Source of the DNA: Myoxocephalus aenaeus
Lineage: Eukaryota > Chordata > Actinopteri > Perciformes > Cottidae
Assembly (NCBI GenBank): GCA_038501785.1
Contig: JBAMJR010000006.1
Location: forward strand, 561,501-625,500
Direction of reading: 5' to 3'
Length of the DNA stretch: 64,000 bases
Under the pieces are notes generated by a model that did no database searches, was not told the DNA's origin, and worked only from the letters and a program-made list of their open reading frames with translations. Made by a program: the position numbers and the translations under genes. Shown in pieces: positions 51,201 to 62,525 of this stretch. The stretch's first letter is position 1; the number at the start of each line of letters is the position of its first letter.

Positions 51201-54200
51201 ACTAAAAACAGCATACTTTCTTTGTCCAGTCAACAGAGTATAAGGTTAGTACAGTATGTACCGTGTAAAAAATGGCAACTCTTGTTAACAACTCTTGTCA
51301 TTTGCCTGACCAATACCTGATTTTCGAAGGCATTGCTGCTTTATTTTATAGTGAGAGAGACAGGAAATGCAGGGCAGAGAGGACATGACATGCAGTACAT
51401 ATCTTGATCACCTTGACTCGAACCCCAGGCCGCTGTGGCAAGTAGTAAGCCAAGTACGCGCTCTACCCAGTGAGCTACTGGGGCATATGCAATACTACAT
51501 TTTGAAGCATACTGATTTTGATTTTGAAGAAACAACGAATAATACTTTTTTATAACATAAACCAATATTAGTATTTTGTTTAAAACATTGATTCGATCAA
51601 GGTATGTACTGTACTGAGCTGGACATTTTTCATTGAGAAATAAACTTGTCAGTACACTTTGTCAGAAAACACGTTGAGTCATACTGCTGTGTTGAAAAAC
51701 AGCAGTATGACTCACACAGCAGGATCAGAGCAGCACTTATACCACCAGAGACAGTCTGTTTTATGCAGTTTTTGTGAATCACTAGCTAGATATGGATCAA
51801 ATTAGTCTCTCTCTCCCCGTTTTATCTGGTTACATTTTTTTGTATCTGTGACCTTGCACTTATCTTTTGTGTGTATACATAAATGTGTCTTTCTTCTTGC
51901 CATTTTGATTGTCTGTGTCAGCTTTTGAAGAAACAGACATACCTCCCCAAGAGGGACCCTGGAGGTGACCTCCTGATGGCTGTGGACCATTGCTTCTCCA
52001 TCCGTGGTCAGGGAACAGTCATGACTGGAACCATCCTGCAGGGGTCGCTGGCAATCAATGACACTGTGGAAATCCCAGCACTAAAGGTATGCTCCAAAAA
52101 TGCATGAATTCAGAATCTCTGTTATTTACAGGATGGTAACATATCAGAGTGCTGGAAATTCTTTGGTAGAAACCACAGAGATTTGGAAGTTCAGAAGTTG
52201 ACTGGAAGTGGACAGACAGAAGGAAGGATGTCCGTGTGGGTGCAGAGGATGTGTCAGTTTAATGTAAGGGAAGGATGAAGGGACTCTGAGTGGACTGGCA
52301 GTACAGCGGTGGGTAATTTAGACCAGATGCACACTTTCAGCCAGGCTCAGCAGTTTTCTATGCAGTTTTAATGTCCACCTCTTGGTGGCAGCAAATGGCT
52401 AAATTAACAGTAATTAGTTCTGGAGGCTTGATCTGTGCCATGACTGTTGATTTGGTAATTAGTATAATAGACAACAAAAAAAGCACATAAACATTGTGGT
52501 ATGCAAGATGGGCTGGTAGTAAGACAGATATCTTTTATAACCTGTGTTTCCGTACCTGTGATTAGTGTGGAGATGTTTAACAAGGCACAATTGCGTTTTT
52601 ATCAAAGCCTGATATGAAATATATAATCAAATATATGATGATTTAAATATGATGCACAGCTGCAAGTTCTGGAACAACAGTGCATATTTAATGAGCCGTG
52701 TGTACTTGCGTATTGTATGTGCATAGATTATTGACAAAAAAGCAACTTAAGTCCTCTATATGAGCTTTCCCTTAAAGTTATTGTAAAACATCTCTGTACT
52801 GTGAAGATAATAATAACTGATGTTTTTTTCTCTATTTATTCCATGCTGTATTGTTTGTATAGTTTCTAGGTTTTAAATGTAAAACTAAAGTAGAACCAAT
52901 AGAAGTATTGTAGGAATGGTAAAAAAAAAAAAAAAAAAAAAGAAACACATGCATGGATATAGTATTATAAACTATGAACTTTTATCAGCAATAACGTAAC
53001 AATCTGTGGATTTATGTACATTTTGCTTTCTCTTGTGAGTTGTTCCAAATATGTTTTATTGATGTTTTAGTTTAATAAAGTATTGCATTGATGTTAGAAA
53101 TGAGTTTTTCTATTATCTCTATGCTCTCTGACATCAGGTGACCAAGAAGATAAAGTCGGTGCAGATGTTTCGGAGGCCTGTGTCAGGGGCCATGCAGGGG
53201 GATCGTGTGGGTGTGTGTGTGACACAGTTTGACCCTAAACTGTTGGAGCGGGGTGTGGTGTGCACCCCAGGGTCCCTGCGCACCCTCTATGCAGCGGTCA
53301 TCTCTGTGAGGAAGATTGGCTACTTCAAGGGCTCTCTTTCCACCCGTGCCAAGTTCCACATCACAGTGGGTCATGAGACGGTGATGGCGAGGGTTATGTT
53401 CTTTGGCCTGCCACCCGTTGGTGCCTCAAAGCCGCCCTCAGACACTGCACCATCCCCATCTCAGCCCTGCTCACTGGATTCAGCCTTCACCTTCGAGAGA
53501 GAGTACTTCTACCAGGATGAATATGTCATTGGTCCCCGAGAGGCGGTTCTAGGACCTGAGCCAGAACAATGGGCCTTGTTGGAGTTTGAGCGGCCAGTCA
53601 CATGCCCCTCACTCTGCCTGGTGATCGGTTCCAAGCTGGACACAGATATCCACGCCAATGCATGCCGGTTGGCTTTCCAGGGCCGTCTGCTACAGGGGTT
53701 TGAAGATAAAGGCTATGCTGAGACTGCCCTGCCTCGTCTGCGCATCTACAAGACGAAACACAAGGAGGGTCAGGTGGAAAGGGTGAGTTTCCACTCTGCA
53801 GTTTATTTTAAATAGTCTTTTTCTGACGGTCATCTTCTCTGCTTACCCGTGAGTGTTACCCTTGCTCCTCTGCCCTCTCTATCACCTTGTACTCCTTCTG
53901 GCTGTGGTTCTTCTTTGGATGTTTCTCATTGCTGGTGGCAGTGGACCGTGCCTCTCAGACAGAGCCCCTATTGTACAGTCATAAACACGCACACACAAAC
54001 AAGCATGGACATTCAGCCCTGGTGATCAGTGTTTGAGGCATGGATAAGTATGCATGCCTTAGCATGTGCTGTGACACAGAGGTGTGCGTGGGTGGCCGAC
54101 TGACGCCACTAGCTCTGTCTAGCTGTCAGAGACTGGCACTGTTTGGACACACCTGAGTGGCACAGGAATACCCACATGACTGTGTGAGTTCACCTCCTCT

Positions 54201-57200
54201 TGTCTCTGGCTCGGCTTCTTTCTCTCTCTCTCTCACACATGCGGATTGCTTTTTGTTCTTGTGAGACTGTTGTTACGTTCTGTCCTGAATCCTGAGCTCC
54301 AGTTCATACCGATCTGATCCATATCTCGTCTTATCTGATGCGGTCTTTTTCTTATTGATCTCAACATCTGATTTGGGAATAAAAAAGTCAACACCCTCCA
54401 ACTTTTCACAGTTTGTATTTTCATCTGTGGGCGCACTGAAGATGTTGTGACTCTGTTGTCACCCTGCACAGTAAAGTTTTTCTGTGTGCACCCTTGTGAG
54501 GTTCAATCTCAAGTCAGGGGGTCAAGTGTGTAAACTAGTTTCCTGCTGTTAGCACCTCAGGGTGTTGACAGCTCCAGTCAGTGACTCAGGAGTAGAACAG
54601 CGTGTGCGAGAGGTCAGACTTGGGTCATGTGACATTACATTTATACTTCATCTGTCTCACAGAAAGAGGCAGTTATGTTTCAAGACTTAAACATTCCTTT
54701 TTGTAAAAGAACACATTACTGGCATTGTTGAGATATGACCGCCTCATCTAGTCACAATTCATATGTCTGGCAGAAGTGTAACGCCACTGTATTTCTTTTA
54801 ATCAGCGCATCAGTTACGCTTGAGGGATGTCTGGGTCAAATGTTCAAGAATGAATGAGAGTTAGGCGGAAGAGAGAGGAAGAACTTGTAGTGGGGGGAGG
54901 TGAGTCGGAGACAGAGCGGTGCCCTCATGTTATCAGATTAGTGACGGGTTAGATCGACTTAGTGATGGATGATAAGAAAGAAATACAAACAAATATAGCA
55001 TAAAATGTGCCGGATGAAAGAGAACGAGTGAGACAGCAAGGCGGCAGGCCTCGAAGAATGTGGCTTACGGCATGTGGTACAGTTGGTGAGGTCACATGGC
55101 AGAGGATCAGCTCCTCTTCCTCACTCTGCTGTGATGAGTGAGTAAAATCACGACAACCCACAAGCTCTAGACATCAGAGGAATTAAAAATGAGATTCAAC
55201 TACTAAAATACATCTTGACATTTTCACATTCATCCCTTTTTGTGCTTTCACGTTATCTTTCATTGGTGCTGCAGCTCATGAGGCTCTTTCCCGCTCTCTT
55301 GTGCTCAGGTGACTGACGATTATACCGTGATTGGCCGCAACCTGTTCAAGAAGGAGACCAACCTCCAGCTGTTTTTGGGGTTGAAGGTCACACTGTCGAC
55401 AGGCGAGACCGGCATTCTGGAGGGTGGGTTTGGACAGAGCGGAAAGTTTAAGATCCGAGTACAAGGTAAGGTTTACCTGAGGTGAGACGTTACTGTTCGC
55501 TCCAGTACTAAAACTACTGATGCTGTGCCACGATATCAAACTCCCTGTGGCTTTTGATAAGGTTGCATAGACACGTCTCCCTCTTCATCAATACACACAT
55601 CCATATATTTCCCGGGACATTGGGACTCCGGGAACCGTTTTCAGGATGCGGTAAGAGTGGTGGGCCCGACATCCTGAGCCACATTCCCAGGATTCCTCTG
55701 GGGATTGCCTGTGTTCCGGGGGAAGTCTGTTCTGTGTTTATTTTACCTTCTGTTGCTCCGAACCCACTGCTCCACACCGGGAGGGAAGAGAAAACAAAAA
55801 CATTTAGAAAGAGAACCTCACCTACATCCTCTTCATTGCCTAACGTACTCGAAGGTCTCAGACACACTAACGCACACTTCTTTACGCATGGACTTAATGC
55901 AAACGTCCGGTGGTTTTCCTCTAACGCTCCCTGACATTAAGGCAAAGATGGCACTATTCTGCTGATAAGCGGTGATATAAGAATGTCTGCTTTCAGGCAG
56001 ACGTCACTTGCTTTTCTGTTGTTCATACCTACTGTTCATACTTTCATAATTTTATTCGGCTGCAACTAATGATTATTTTCATAACCTATTAATCTGCTCA
56101 CTATTTTCTGTATTATTCAATTATAATTGTGTGGTTTTATAAAGCCTAAGGCGATACCATGAAACATATTGTTTCGTTTGACAACAAAATATTAATTTTA
56201 CTATAAAATACAAAGAAAAGCAGTAAATCTGTACATTTTAAGAAGATGGAATTAGAGTTTGTTTTATAATTTTGTGTTGATTATTAAGGGGAACAGTGAG
56301 ATATTGATGACATTTCTTCATACTTTTATCTGGTACAAGCAAAGGAAACACAGACGCTCCTCCAAAATATACTTGCTGCTACTGACCCTATATTATCTTT
56401 CGACCAAGCTAATTTATACCAATGCTTATTAGGTGTTTATTCTGGACCTTATCGGATATTTATTGTCTGAATACGGCACTAGTCAAATCCTTAATGCTTC
56501 ACATGCTCTTAGGTTTCAGTCCCATTTATCTCTGAGTCTGTGCAGGGTTTTTATTATATAGTAGATGTGTGTATGTTTAAAAAAATAGTTCTCAACACAA
56601 ATACAAATGTGTGAAAGTGCAATTCCAATGTGCCACTTGTATGTGAATACAAATCATTTAAGCTTGGGTGTGGTCTGTGGCGGTAAACGAAAATTTTCAG
56701 CTGATCATAGATAACAAGACGAGATTTCTGTCTGCGCCGTAACCATAACAACCCTCACATTGGCATAACGATAACAAGAAGAATGCTGGCGCCGTTGTAC
56801 AGACAGCCGCTATGTAAAGCAGTGAACCCATAACACTTCTTACCTTCCTTGTACAACATAGCAAACAAGCAGCCGCATACAGAGAGACGAGGGGTTAGCT
56901 GGGATGGCATAGAATCATTCTTTAGTGCACGATGAGCTCAGCGTGCCAGAGAACGAGGCCCAAGTGAAGGAAGAGTGTCAGGATGAGTCAGACAAACGCA
57001 GAATCTGGAGGAGCAACTGGTTAACTTCTCTGCACATTTTCATCCGTTTCATCAGGAGGATGAAGGCATCAGTTGATGTTGAGGTCAGCACACTGAACAT
57101 GATACAGTACCTACTGCACACATAACCAGGAAGAAAAGATCTCTATCAAGCTTTAGATATATCTACACCTAGACGATCAAGTGCTGTACATAGTGTAAGG

Positions 57201-57492
57201 CAGTTATAATGTAGATGTATTACATAAAGGGATTGATTTAGATAATGATTGTTTTTTTTAATAATTATAATATTTTACTGCTATAACCTGCTTGTTTTTC
57301 TTTTCTTCAGAGGGTCTTTTCCCTGAAACCAAGCAGTTGTTATCCTCCACCTCTAAGAAGAAAGGGAAGGGCGGAAGCAAAGGTGGACTAACAAATGAAG
57401 AGGAGCCCAAAACGGATTCTCAGCCTGTTGGCATTCACTTGCATTTCAAGCGCTATGTCTTTGATCCCCATAAAAAGATGGTTCAGTCTTGA
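48239..57492 (+). CDS. eefsec: selenocysteine-tRNA-specific elongation factor
   Basis: A GTPase that delivers Sec-tRNA(Sec) to UGA codons with SECIS and SBP2. Exons: 48239-48542, 50463-50670, 50943-51039, 51922-52086, 53138-53782, 55309-55465, 57311-57492 (TGA). Phases close to 585 aa (human about 596). The GTPase domain contains G1 GHVDSGKT 20-27, switch I SRERGIT 48-54, G3 DCPGH 88-92 and G4 NKID 142-145. Domain 2 carries SIRGQGTVMTGTILQG, EIPALKV and MQGDRVGVCVTQFDPKLLER. Domain 3 has KFHITVGHETVMARVMFF. The EEFSEC-specific domain 4 runs from VTDDYTVIGRNLFKKETN to HFKRYVFDPHKKMVQS, with a Lys/Gly-rich linker (KKKGKGGSKGG). The start is the first in-frame ATG. The large 645-base exon encodes most of domain 3. 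Confidence 0.97.
48543..50462 (+). other. eefsec intron 1
   Basis: 1.9 kb. It contains a dispersed repeat at 49625-49860 and a purine-rich stretch near 50000-50160. No exon is supported. Confidence 0.55.
49625..49860. repeat. dispersed repeat (gctgcaa...gattaatc family), copy 1
   Basis: Blocks agctgcaaagattaatcaac, tattttgataatcaaattaa, gtgaatattttctagttgac, actcctctatgacattaaac and gttgtggacaaaacaaggca follow the order of a widespread fish repeat I remember. A second copy starts at 56053. Confidence 0.6.
51345..51487 (-). mobile_element. tRNA-derived SINE
   Basis: On the minus strand, 51487-51404 reads as a tRNA-like head. It has an A-box (tagctcactggg) and a B-box (ggttcgagtca), followed by a tail ending ctgtctctctcac. 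It does not fold into a complete cloverleaf with a proper anticodon arm, so it is a SINE and not a working tRNA. It lies in eefsec intron 3. Confidence 0.65.
51675..51714. repeat. perfect inverted repeat (16-bp arms, 8-base loop)
   Basis: Arm 1 (51675-51690) is tgagtcatactgctgt. Arm 2 (51699-51714) is acagcagtatgactca, with loop gttgaaaa. It lies in eefsec intron 3, about 190 bases from the SINE. Confidence 0.9.
52087..53137 (+). other. eefsec intron 4
   Basis: 1.05 kb, AT-rich, with a 21-base A-run at 52921-52941. No gene seen. Confidence 0.55.
53783..55308 (+). other. eefsec intron 5, nothing recognised
   Basis: 1.5 kb, with pyrimidine-rich and (CT)-rich patches. I see no exon, repeat family or RNA gene. 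Confidence 0.55.
56053..56265. repeat. dispersed repeat (gctgcaa...gattaatc family), copy 2
   Basis: Contains ggctgcaactaatgattatt, taatctgctcactattttct and attttaagaagatggaatta. It is more degenerate than the copy at 49625 and lies in eefsec intron 6. Confidence 0.5.
56926..57125 (+). other. candidate alternative last exon of eefsec (unproven)
   Basis: An acceptor-like cattctttag (ends 56925) precedes an open frame. Joined to the phase-1 end of exon 6, it reads VHDELSVPENEAQVKEECQD and continues to a stop TAA at 57123-57125 (about 66 residues). A possible donor at 57083/57084 would give a 158-base cassette that breaks the eefsec frame, so only a terminal-exon role is consistent. The peptide is unrecognised and no clear AATAAA follows. 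It may be chance. Confidence 0.2.
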
Positions 57493-57969
57493 CATTTGAT
57501 GCACTCACCTGACCTCTGGTCACAGTGCTTCAGCCAGGCAGAGAGCCTTTCAGAGGTCATGTGTAGGTCAGGGGACTACTGGCCTCTGTATCAGAGGTAC
57601 GATCATGTTCTTCTATCAGCCTCTGATGGAGACAGTCTGCTAAAATGCAATGATTGTGGAATGCTGATGTGAAACAACCCTTTTTTTTTATTTGCTTTTA
57701 TGGAGACGTAATCCAGTTCAGTCCATCACAAGGTTTGAGGCCACTCTTCTGTCCTGATAAGTTTGAGTTGTCTTAAAACAAATCAGTACCCTTTGTTCTT
57801 GTTTTAAGTCAATGAATCAATTCTTTTGACTTGCAACTTTTTTCTGTATGTTTCTAATTCAGATGAGCCTTGATTGGCATAAACACATGGGCTAGTATTA
57901 CAGAAACATTGAACTCACAGATCTCAACAGATCTCTGTAATCACTGTCTGTGTCTCGCTCTCTAGCTGG

Positions 57970-57975
57970 AATAAA
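57970..57975 (+). terminator. eefsec polyadenylation signal, proximal
   Basis: AATAAA in gctggaataaaggtca lies about 480 bases after the stop codon. Confidence 0.55.
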
Positions 57976-58147
57976 GGTCATGTTATGTTTCAGGCTTCAT
58001 CGGCTGTATGATTTCAAAAGGATTTGTCGATATTTCTATATATTTTGTTTTTCATTTTACTTTAATGGTGTTTTGTAGAGCTGTATTTTATACAGAAAAG
58101 CAGTTGTTGCTTGAATTTAATTGAATACGGATCTTTTCAGAAAAACG

Positions 58148-58153
58148 AATAAA
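58148..58153 (+). terminator. eefsec polyadenylation signal, distal
   Basis: AATAAA in aacgaataaagcaaac lies about 660 bases after the stop, followed by a T-rich then GT-rich stretch. It is an alternative to the proximal signal. Confidence 0.5.
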
Positions 58154-58831
58154 GCAAACTAACGCTGAAACTTTATTTCTGACTGTTATTTTCTGTGTAA
58201 TCTTTGGTGTGCCCTTGATGTATACACTAGGGATATAATAGCAACAGATGTAATGGTTGTGACCCAAACTCTTATTTACAGAACAAGCTGAATTCATCAA
58301 TAATTATGTGCATTTTTTAAATGTAAGCACAATATAAAGCCCTCTTCATGCTAGCTGCAGTTTGTATGTGCAGTACCTACGGCAGCATGTGTGCGACAGT
58401 CAAAAGAGATTCTGTCTCCACATATTTTATTTTCAATTCCTCCGGGCTTAAATGCATACTGAACTATACAACTTGAACGTGTGTCTAACCAGCATTTCTC
58501 TCTGGTTAGTTTGTCATGCTGTCATCCGTACTGTACAGCATAATGGACACATTTGAAATGAGTTTTCCAGATGTCACACTGTTCAGAATCAATTCTATAC
58601 ATTTCCAATCTCTGCTGTAACTAATATCTATAAGGAGTGAACCTAACTGTAGCATGCAGTTTGAAACTGACCACTGAATCATATTACACAGGCCTGTAGA
58701 AGCATGATCAATACATAAGGTGGAAGACCTCAGAAAAGGGAACTCTGGTAATGTTCTATGTTTCTGTACATTATAGTCATTTTGATACTGTTTTTAAAGC
58801 TATTATTTCAATGGAAAAATACATAAATGTG

Positions 58832-58892
58832 TGTATATATATTTATATACATATTTATTTATATATATATATATTTATACATATATATGTAT

Positions 58893-58947
<55 letters not shown>

Positions 58948-58971
58948 CACGTATGTATATGTCTACATATG

Positions 58972-59032
<61 letters not shown>
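58832..59032. repeat. (AT)n array with interruptions
   Basis: About 200 bases of mostly alternating AT, with TTTATA and ACATACAC interruptions. It creates spurious Tyr-Ile frames. Confidence 0.9.
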
Positions 59033-59035
<3 letters not shown>

Positions 59036-60137
59036 AGTATTTATAGATGGACATTATCTACTGTATGTGTAAGCATGTGTCTTTTATTATGTACATGTTT
59101 TAACTACTTTCTCTTTCAGAAATGAGTAAACAATGAAAAAACAAGAAGGAAGTAGTAAGAAAACATTATCAATGACGGTCCACAGTGTATGTGATTGATG
59201 GTGCTATTAATCAGCCCGTCATTGAGAACTGTACGCGGTGGAAATGATCTTGTGTCTGTGATGGTTTTGTGAATATGCGTCTGTGTCCAGCCTGTCACAG
59301 AAGTGCGGCGGGGCGGGGCAGTGAGAGTGCAGGACACTAAGTATGTAGCGGATGATGTCAGCAAACTGTCCCTGTGAACAGCGACTCTATCTCAGCAGGA
59401 ATCTGTGGAAATTGGAGGGAGGAGGGAGACGCAGCACGAGCAAGAGGGGACACTGGAAGGATTGTTCCTCTGAGTGACAGTCCTTTTAGTCTTATCTCCT
59501 CTCATTCCTCTTATAGAAAACCAGACGGGGGAGGAAAAAAAATCTCTGTCGCTTTTTACTCCTGTGTCTCTCCAATTTCTCTTTCTCGCTCCACCCCCTC
59601 TTTCATTCTCCATCCATTCCAGTTTTTATTGAAAACCGTTTTCTCTGTCCATTACTGGTCTGATTTGTTTCATTATCAGACAGAAATGGACAATCTTTTA
59701 GGCTCCTAATATTTTGCTTAATGTCATAATTTCACAAGCAGATCATAATGACGCACATCTTTGGGTCGAAGCTGCAAAATAGTCAGTTGAAAATGGATCA
59801 GAGTGTATTTTTTAGATCTAAAAACTTGTGTTCATATAATATCCATATCTAATATCTAATCTGTATCTTTATCTGCATGTTATCCTTCTTTAAACTAGAA
59901 AAAAAACATACACACTTATAAATAAATTAGCTGAAAGCATTTCAACCTAATTGAAAAGATAAAATGCATTTTGCCTTAATATGATTGTAAACACTGAATC
60001 AATTTGCCAATGCGTCTGGTTAGAAGATGATTATTTTCATCCTCCTTGTCTTGATAAAGATCCTCTTACGTTTCATTAACACAGAAGTTGTATGCACCAC
60101 GTTTCCCCTTCTTTTTTTAACATGCATACTAATCCTG

Positions 60138-60181
60138 TTGTGTGTGTGTGTTTGTGTGTGCGAGTGTGTGTGTGTGTGTGG
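60138..60181. repeat. interrupted (GT)n microsatellite
   Basis: GT units broken by TTT and CGA. Confidence 0.85.
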
Positions 60182-60318
60182 TGAGAGAGAGACACACCAG
60201 TCTTTTCCGAGTTTAGGTGAGGAGGTTCGGGCGGATTGCATAATCCGCTTTTATAGCCGTAGCTGATTGTGGCAGGAGGTAACATACAGGGAGGCTATGG
60301 GACTGCAGCTAGGAGTGT

Positions 60319-60319
<1 letters not shown>

Positions 60320-60374
<55 letters not shown>
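60320..60374. repeat. (AC)n microsatellite
   Basis: About 27 AC units. Confidence 0.9.
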
Positions 60375-60375
<1 letters not shown>

Positions 60376-61139
60376 AAGCCAGCACAAGGTTCTTCCTGTG
60401 ACTTATATTTGGGGCCCAGTGCTCATATTCTTAACTGCATTTCCCCATAAGACTAATTTTCTTTTAAATTGCCCCTCATAAAAATAAGACACAGCCATGA
60501 TGTTTTGCCTTCAATACCTCTGTCCTGTTTGCAGGTGACCTCAGCCAGAAGTCGGGGGTCAACATCTGAGCTCCTGAATGTTTATGGGTGGGAAACGGTC
60601 ACTGATGAGCAGAGATAACAGGCAGCCATGTAAGAGAAAGAAACAGAGGGATGGGAACGGTGGCTGGTTTATTGACAAGGTGAAGGAGGAGGGAAAAATA
60701 AGAGTTTAAATTGTGGTTCAAGGCAGAGGAGATTGAAAAGACTAATTAGCAGCCGTTTGACTGATGAATGGGTGCAACATTAATTAACAATTTAACCAGT
60801 GGGGAGTTAGGCTGCTCTTTTCCTCAAATAAATTCCCATCTTACTTCAGACTATTATATTCCCTTCTTTATTGTTTCACGGCATATGTTTTATCCTGAAA
60901 GCGGCTCTCGATGTACTTTTTCACATTTTCCTGTGGTCCATCCCTGACCAGCTTTGTTTCCGTGTTGGTGTTGGTGTTCACTATTCCAGTTGTAACAGTA
61001 TCACCTCCCTCAGACAGAGATTATGTTTATTGCTGAATATTTGATGACAGAAGCTGTATCAGACAGCTTCACCGTACTAATGAGCACAGACATAGATAGA
61101 ATCACCCTCAACCCCCTCACTCCTCTCAACCCTCGCCTG

Positions 61140-61330
61140 CAAATATAATTAGCTATGATTAAAATGGGCATTGTTTAATTAATACCGCCGCAGCCTCTTT
61201 CAGTCGACTCCTCCATTTCCGGCACTGCTTATCTCTCAACCCCCCCATCAGCTGTGGAAGTTTTTACTAATGCCTTTGTAAATCATGATTGCAAATACGG
61301 GCTTGCCAATTATACCTATATTAAGGTGTA
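61140..61330. promoter_or_regulatory. candidate conserved noncoding element
   Basis: A non-repetitive stretch with closely packed motifs: ataattagctatgattaaaa, ttgtttaattaatacc (TTAATTAA core), an E-box cagctg, and tgattgcaaatacgg, followed by gccaattatacc. It has no open frame. Motif density suggests an enhancer, but conservation has not been tested. Confidence 0.25.
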
Positions 61331-62227
61331 ACGTCAGACTTGTTTTCACTGCTCCTGAAATAGTGTGAACTCTTGTATTATTTAGTTTGCAGATCACCAC
61401 AAAGTAATTGTCCTGCATTCAAAGCAATCCTGAGGCGATAGTAGCATAATGTGCTTACTCTTATTTATCGATGTTTCATTGTGTAAGCAGTGTTTTATTG
61501 CAATAGCTTGTACTTTGTACTACTCTAACTCCTTTATGTCCTGTTAGATATAATTCATTCTATCAATGAATTCAGCCAGCCCGTGAATCAAAGTGGAATA
61601 AAAAGCACAAAACCCTGTAGTGCAGAGAAATAGTTTGAGTAGAAGTATAAGGTTTCACAATACTTAAGCAAGGTATTTGCGCCTCTAAATTGTATGTCTT
61701 GTATTACTTGTTGCTTTGTGTGGTAGTGGTGAAATAAAAGCGGAGCAGCTTAATGTTATGTAGTTATGGAGTTTTTCCTTGTTTTTGTGTCGCAGCCACG
61801 ATATACATTACGAGTAGGTAAAATGACAGCACTCATATACATAAATAGTGAAACTAATATCATATGTTTTTACTGTTGCAAGTTGGATATTTAAGACTGA
61901 AGAGGAGGAAAATAATGCCCCTGTGAACATCCTAATCTTTTATACAAAGACAACAAAGAGCGTTAGTGTGTCAGCCTTTTTGCTTTGAATCAATTGTTGC
62001 TCATTGTCCACAGTAACTGATTGTCCACTCGTGTTTAACCAGCACACTTTTTCAGTCTGACGGTGACAGTGGACGATTTTACATTTTTAAATAAGATGAG
62101 TATGCTAAGATGATGATAACAAAAGAGACCAGTGAGATTCTTTATGATTCTGCTCCATTCAGGAGCATCTGCACCTGTCTCACTTAGAGATGAGCTGTTG
62201 TGTTAGTGTGTGATACAAATTTCCAAA

Positions 62228-62266
62228 TTATAAAATGCAGAGGAGAAGTTCCTCTGCATTTCATAA
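62228..62266. repeat. near-perfect inverted repeat (17-bp arms, 5-base loop)
   Basis: Arm 1 (62228-62244) ttataaaatgcagagga pairs with arm 2 (62250-62266) tcctctgcatttcataa with a single mismatch. The loop is gaagt. Confidence 0.85.
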
Positions 62267-62479
62267 TGAACAAATTTAGATATTTTTGTGCAGACTCTTT
62301 CATTTTAGAAAAGACCGGAAATTCTGCAATCAGTCACTAAAACTAAATTTCCTTTGCATATCAAAGAGGCTCATTAGCTGCTATGTCCACAAAATGTGCC
62401 AGGGCAAAGACCACTATTGTCCTCCCGTCACCACTGAATTGTTTTCATATCTATTCCCGTCTTATTTACACATGCAGAA

Positions 62480-62525
62480 AGAAAAGTATGCAAATTAGTG
62501 CTGGCACCTAATTAAAGCCATTTAT
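62480..62525. promoter_or_regulatory. candidate octamer plus homeodomain site cluster
   Basis: A perfect octamer ATGCAAAT (62488-62495) runs into TTAG and is followed 15 bases later by ctaattaaag. This tight POU/homeodomain arrangement is suggestive only. Confidence 0.25.

Noticed and set aside
51418..51486. A tRNA gene on the minus strand
   Set aside because: It has A- and B-boxes, but no complete anticodon and acceptor stems, and the flank matches a SINE-type tail.
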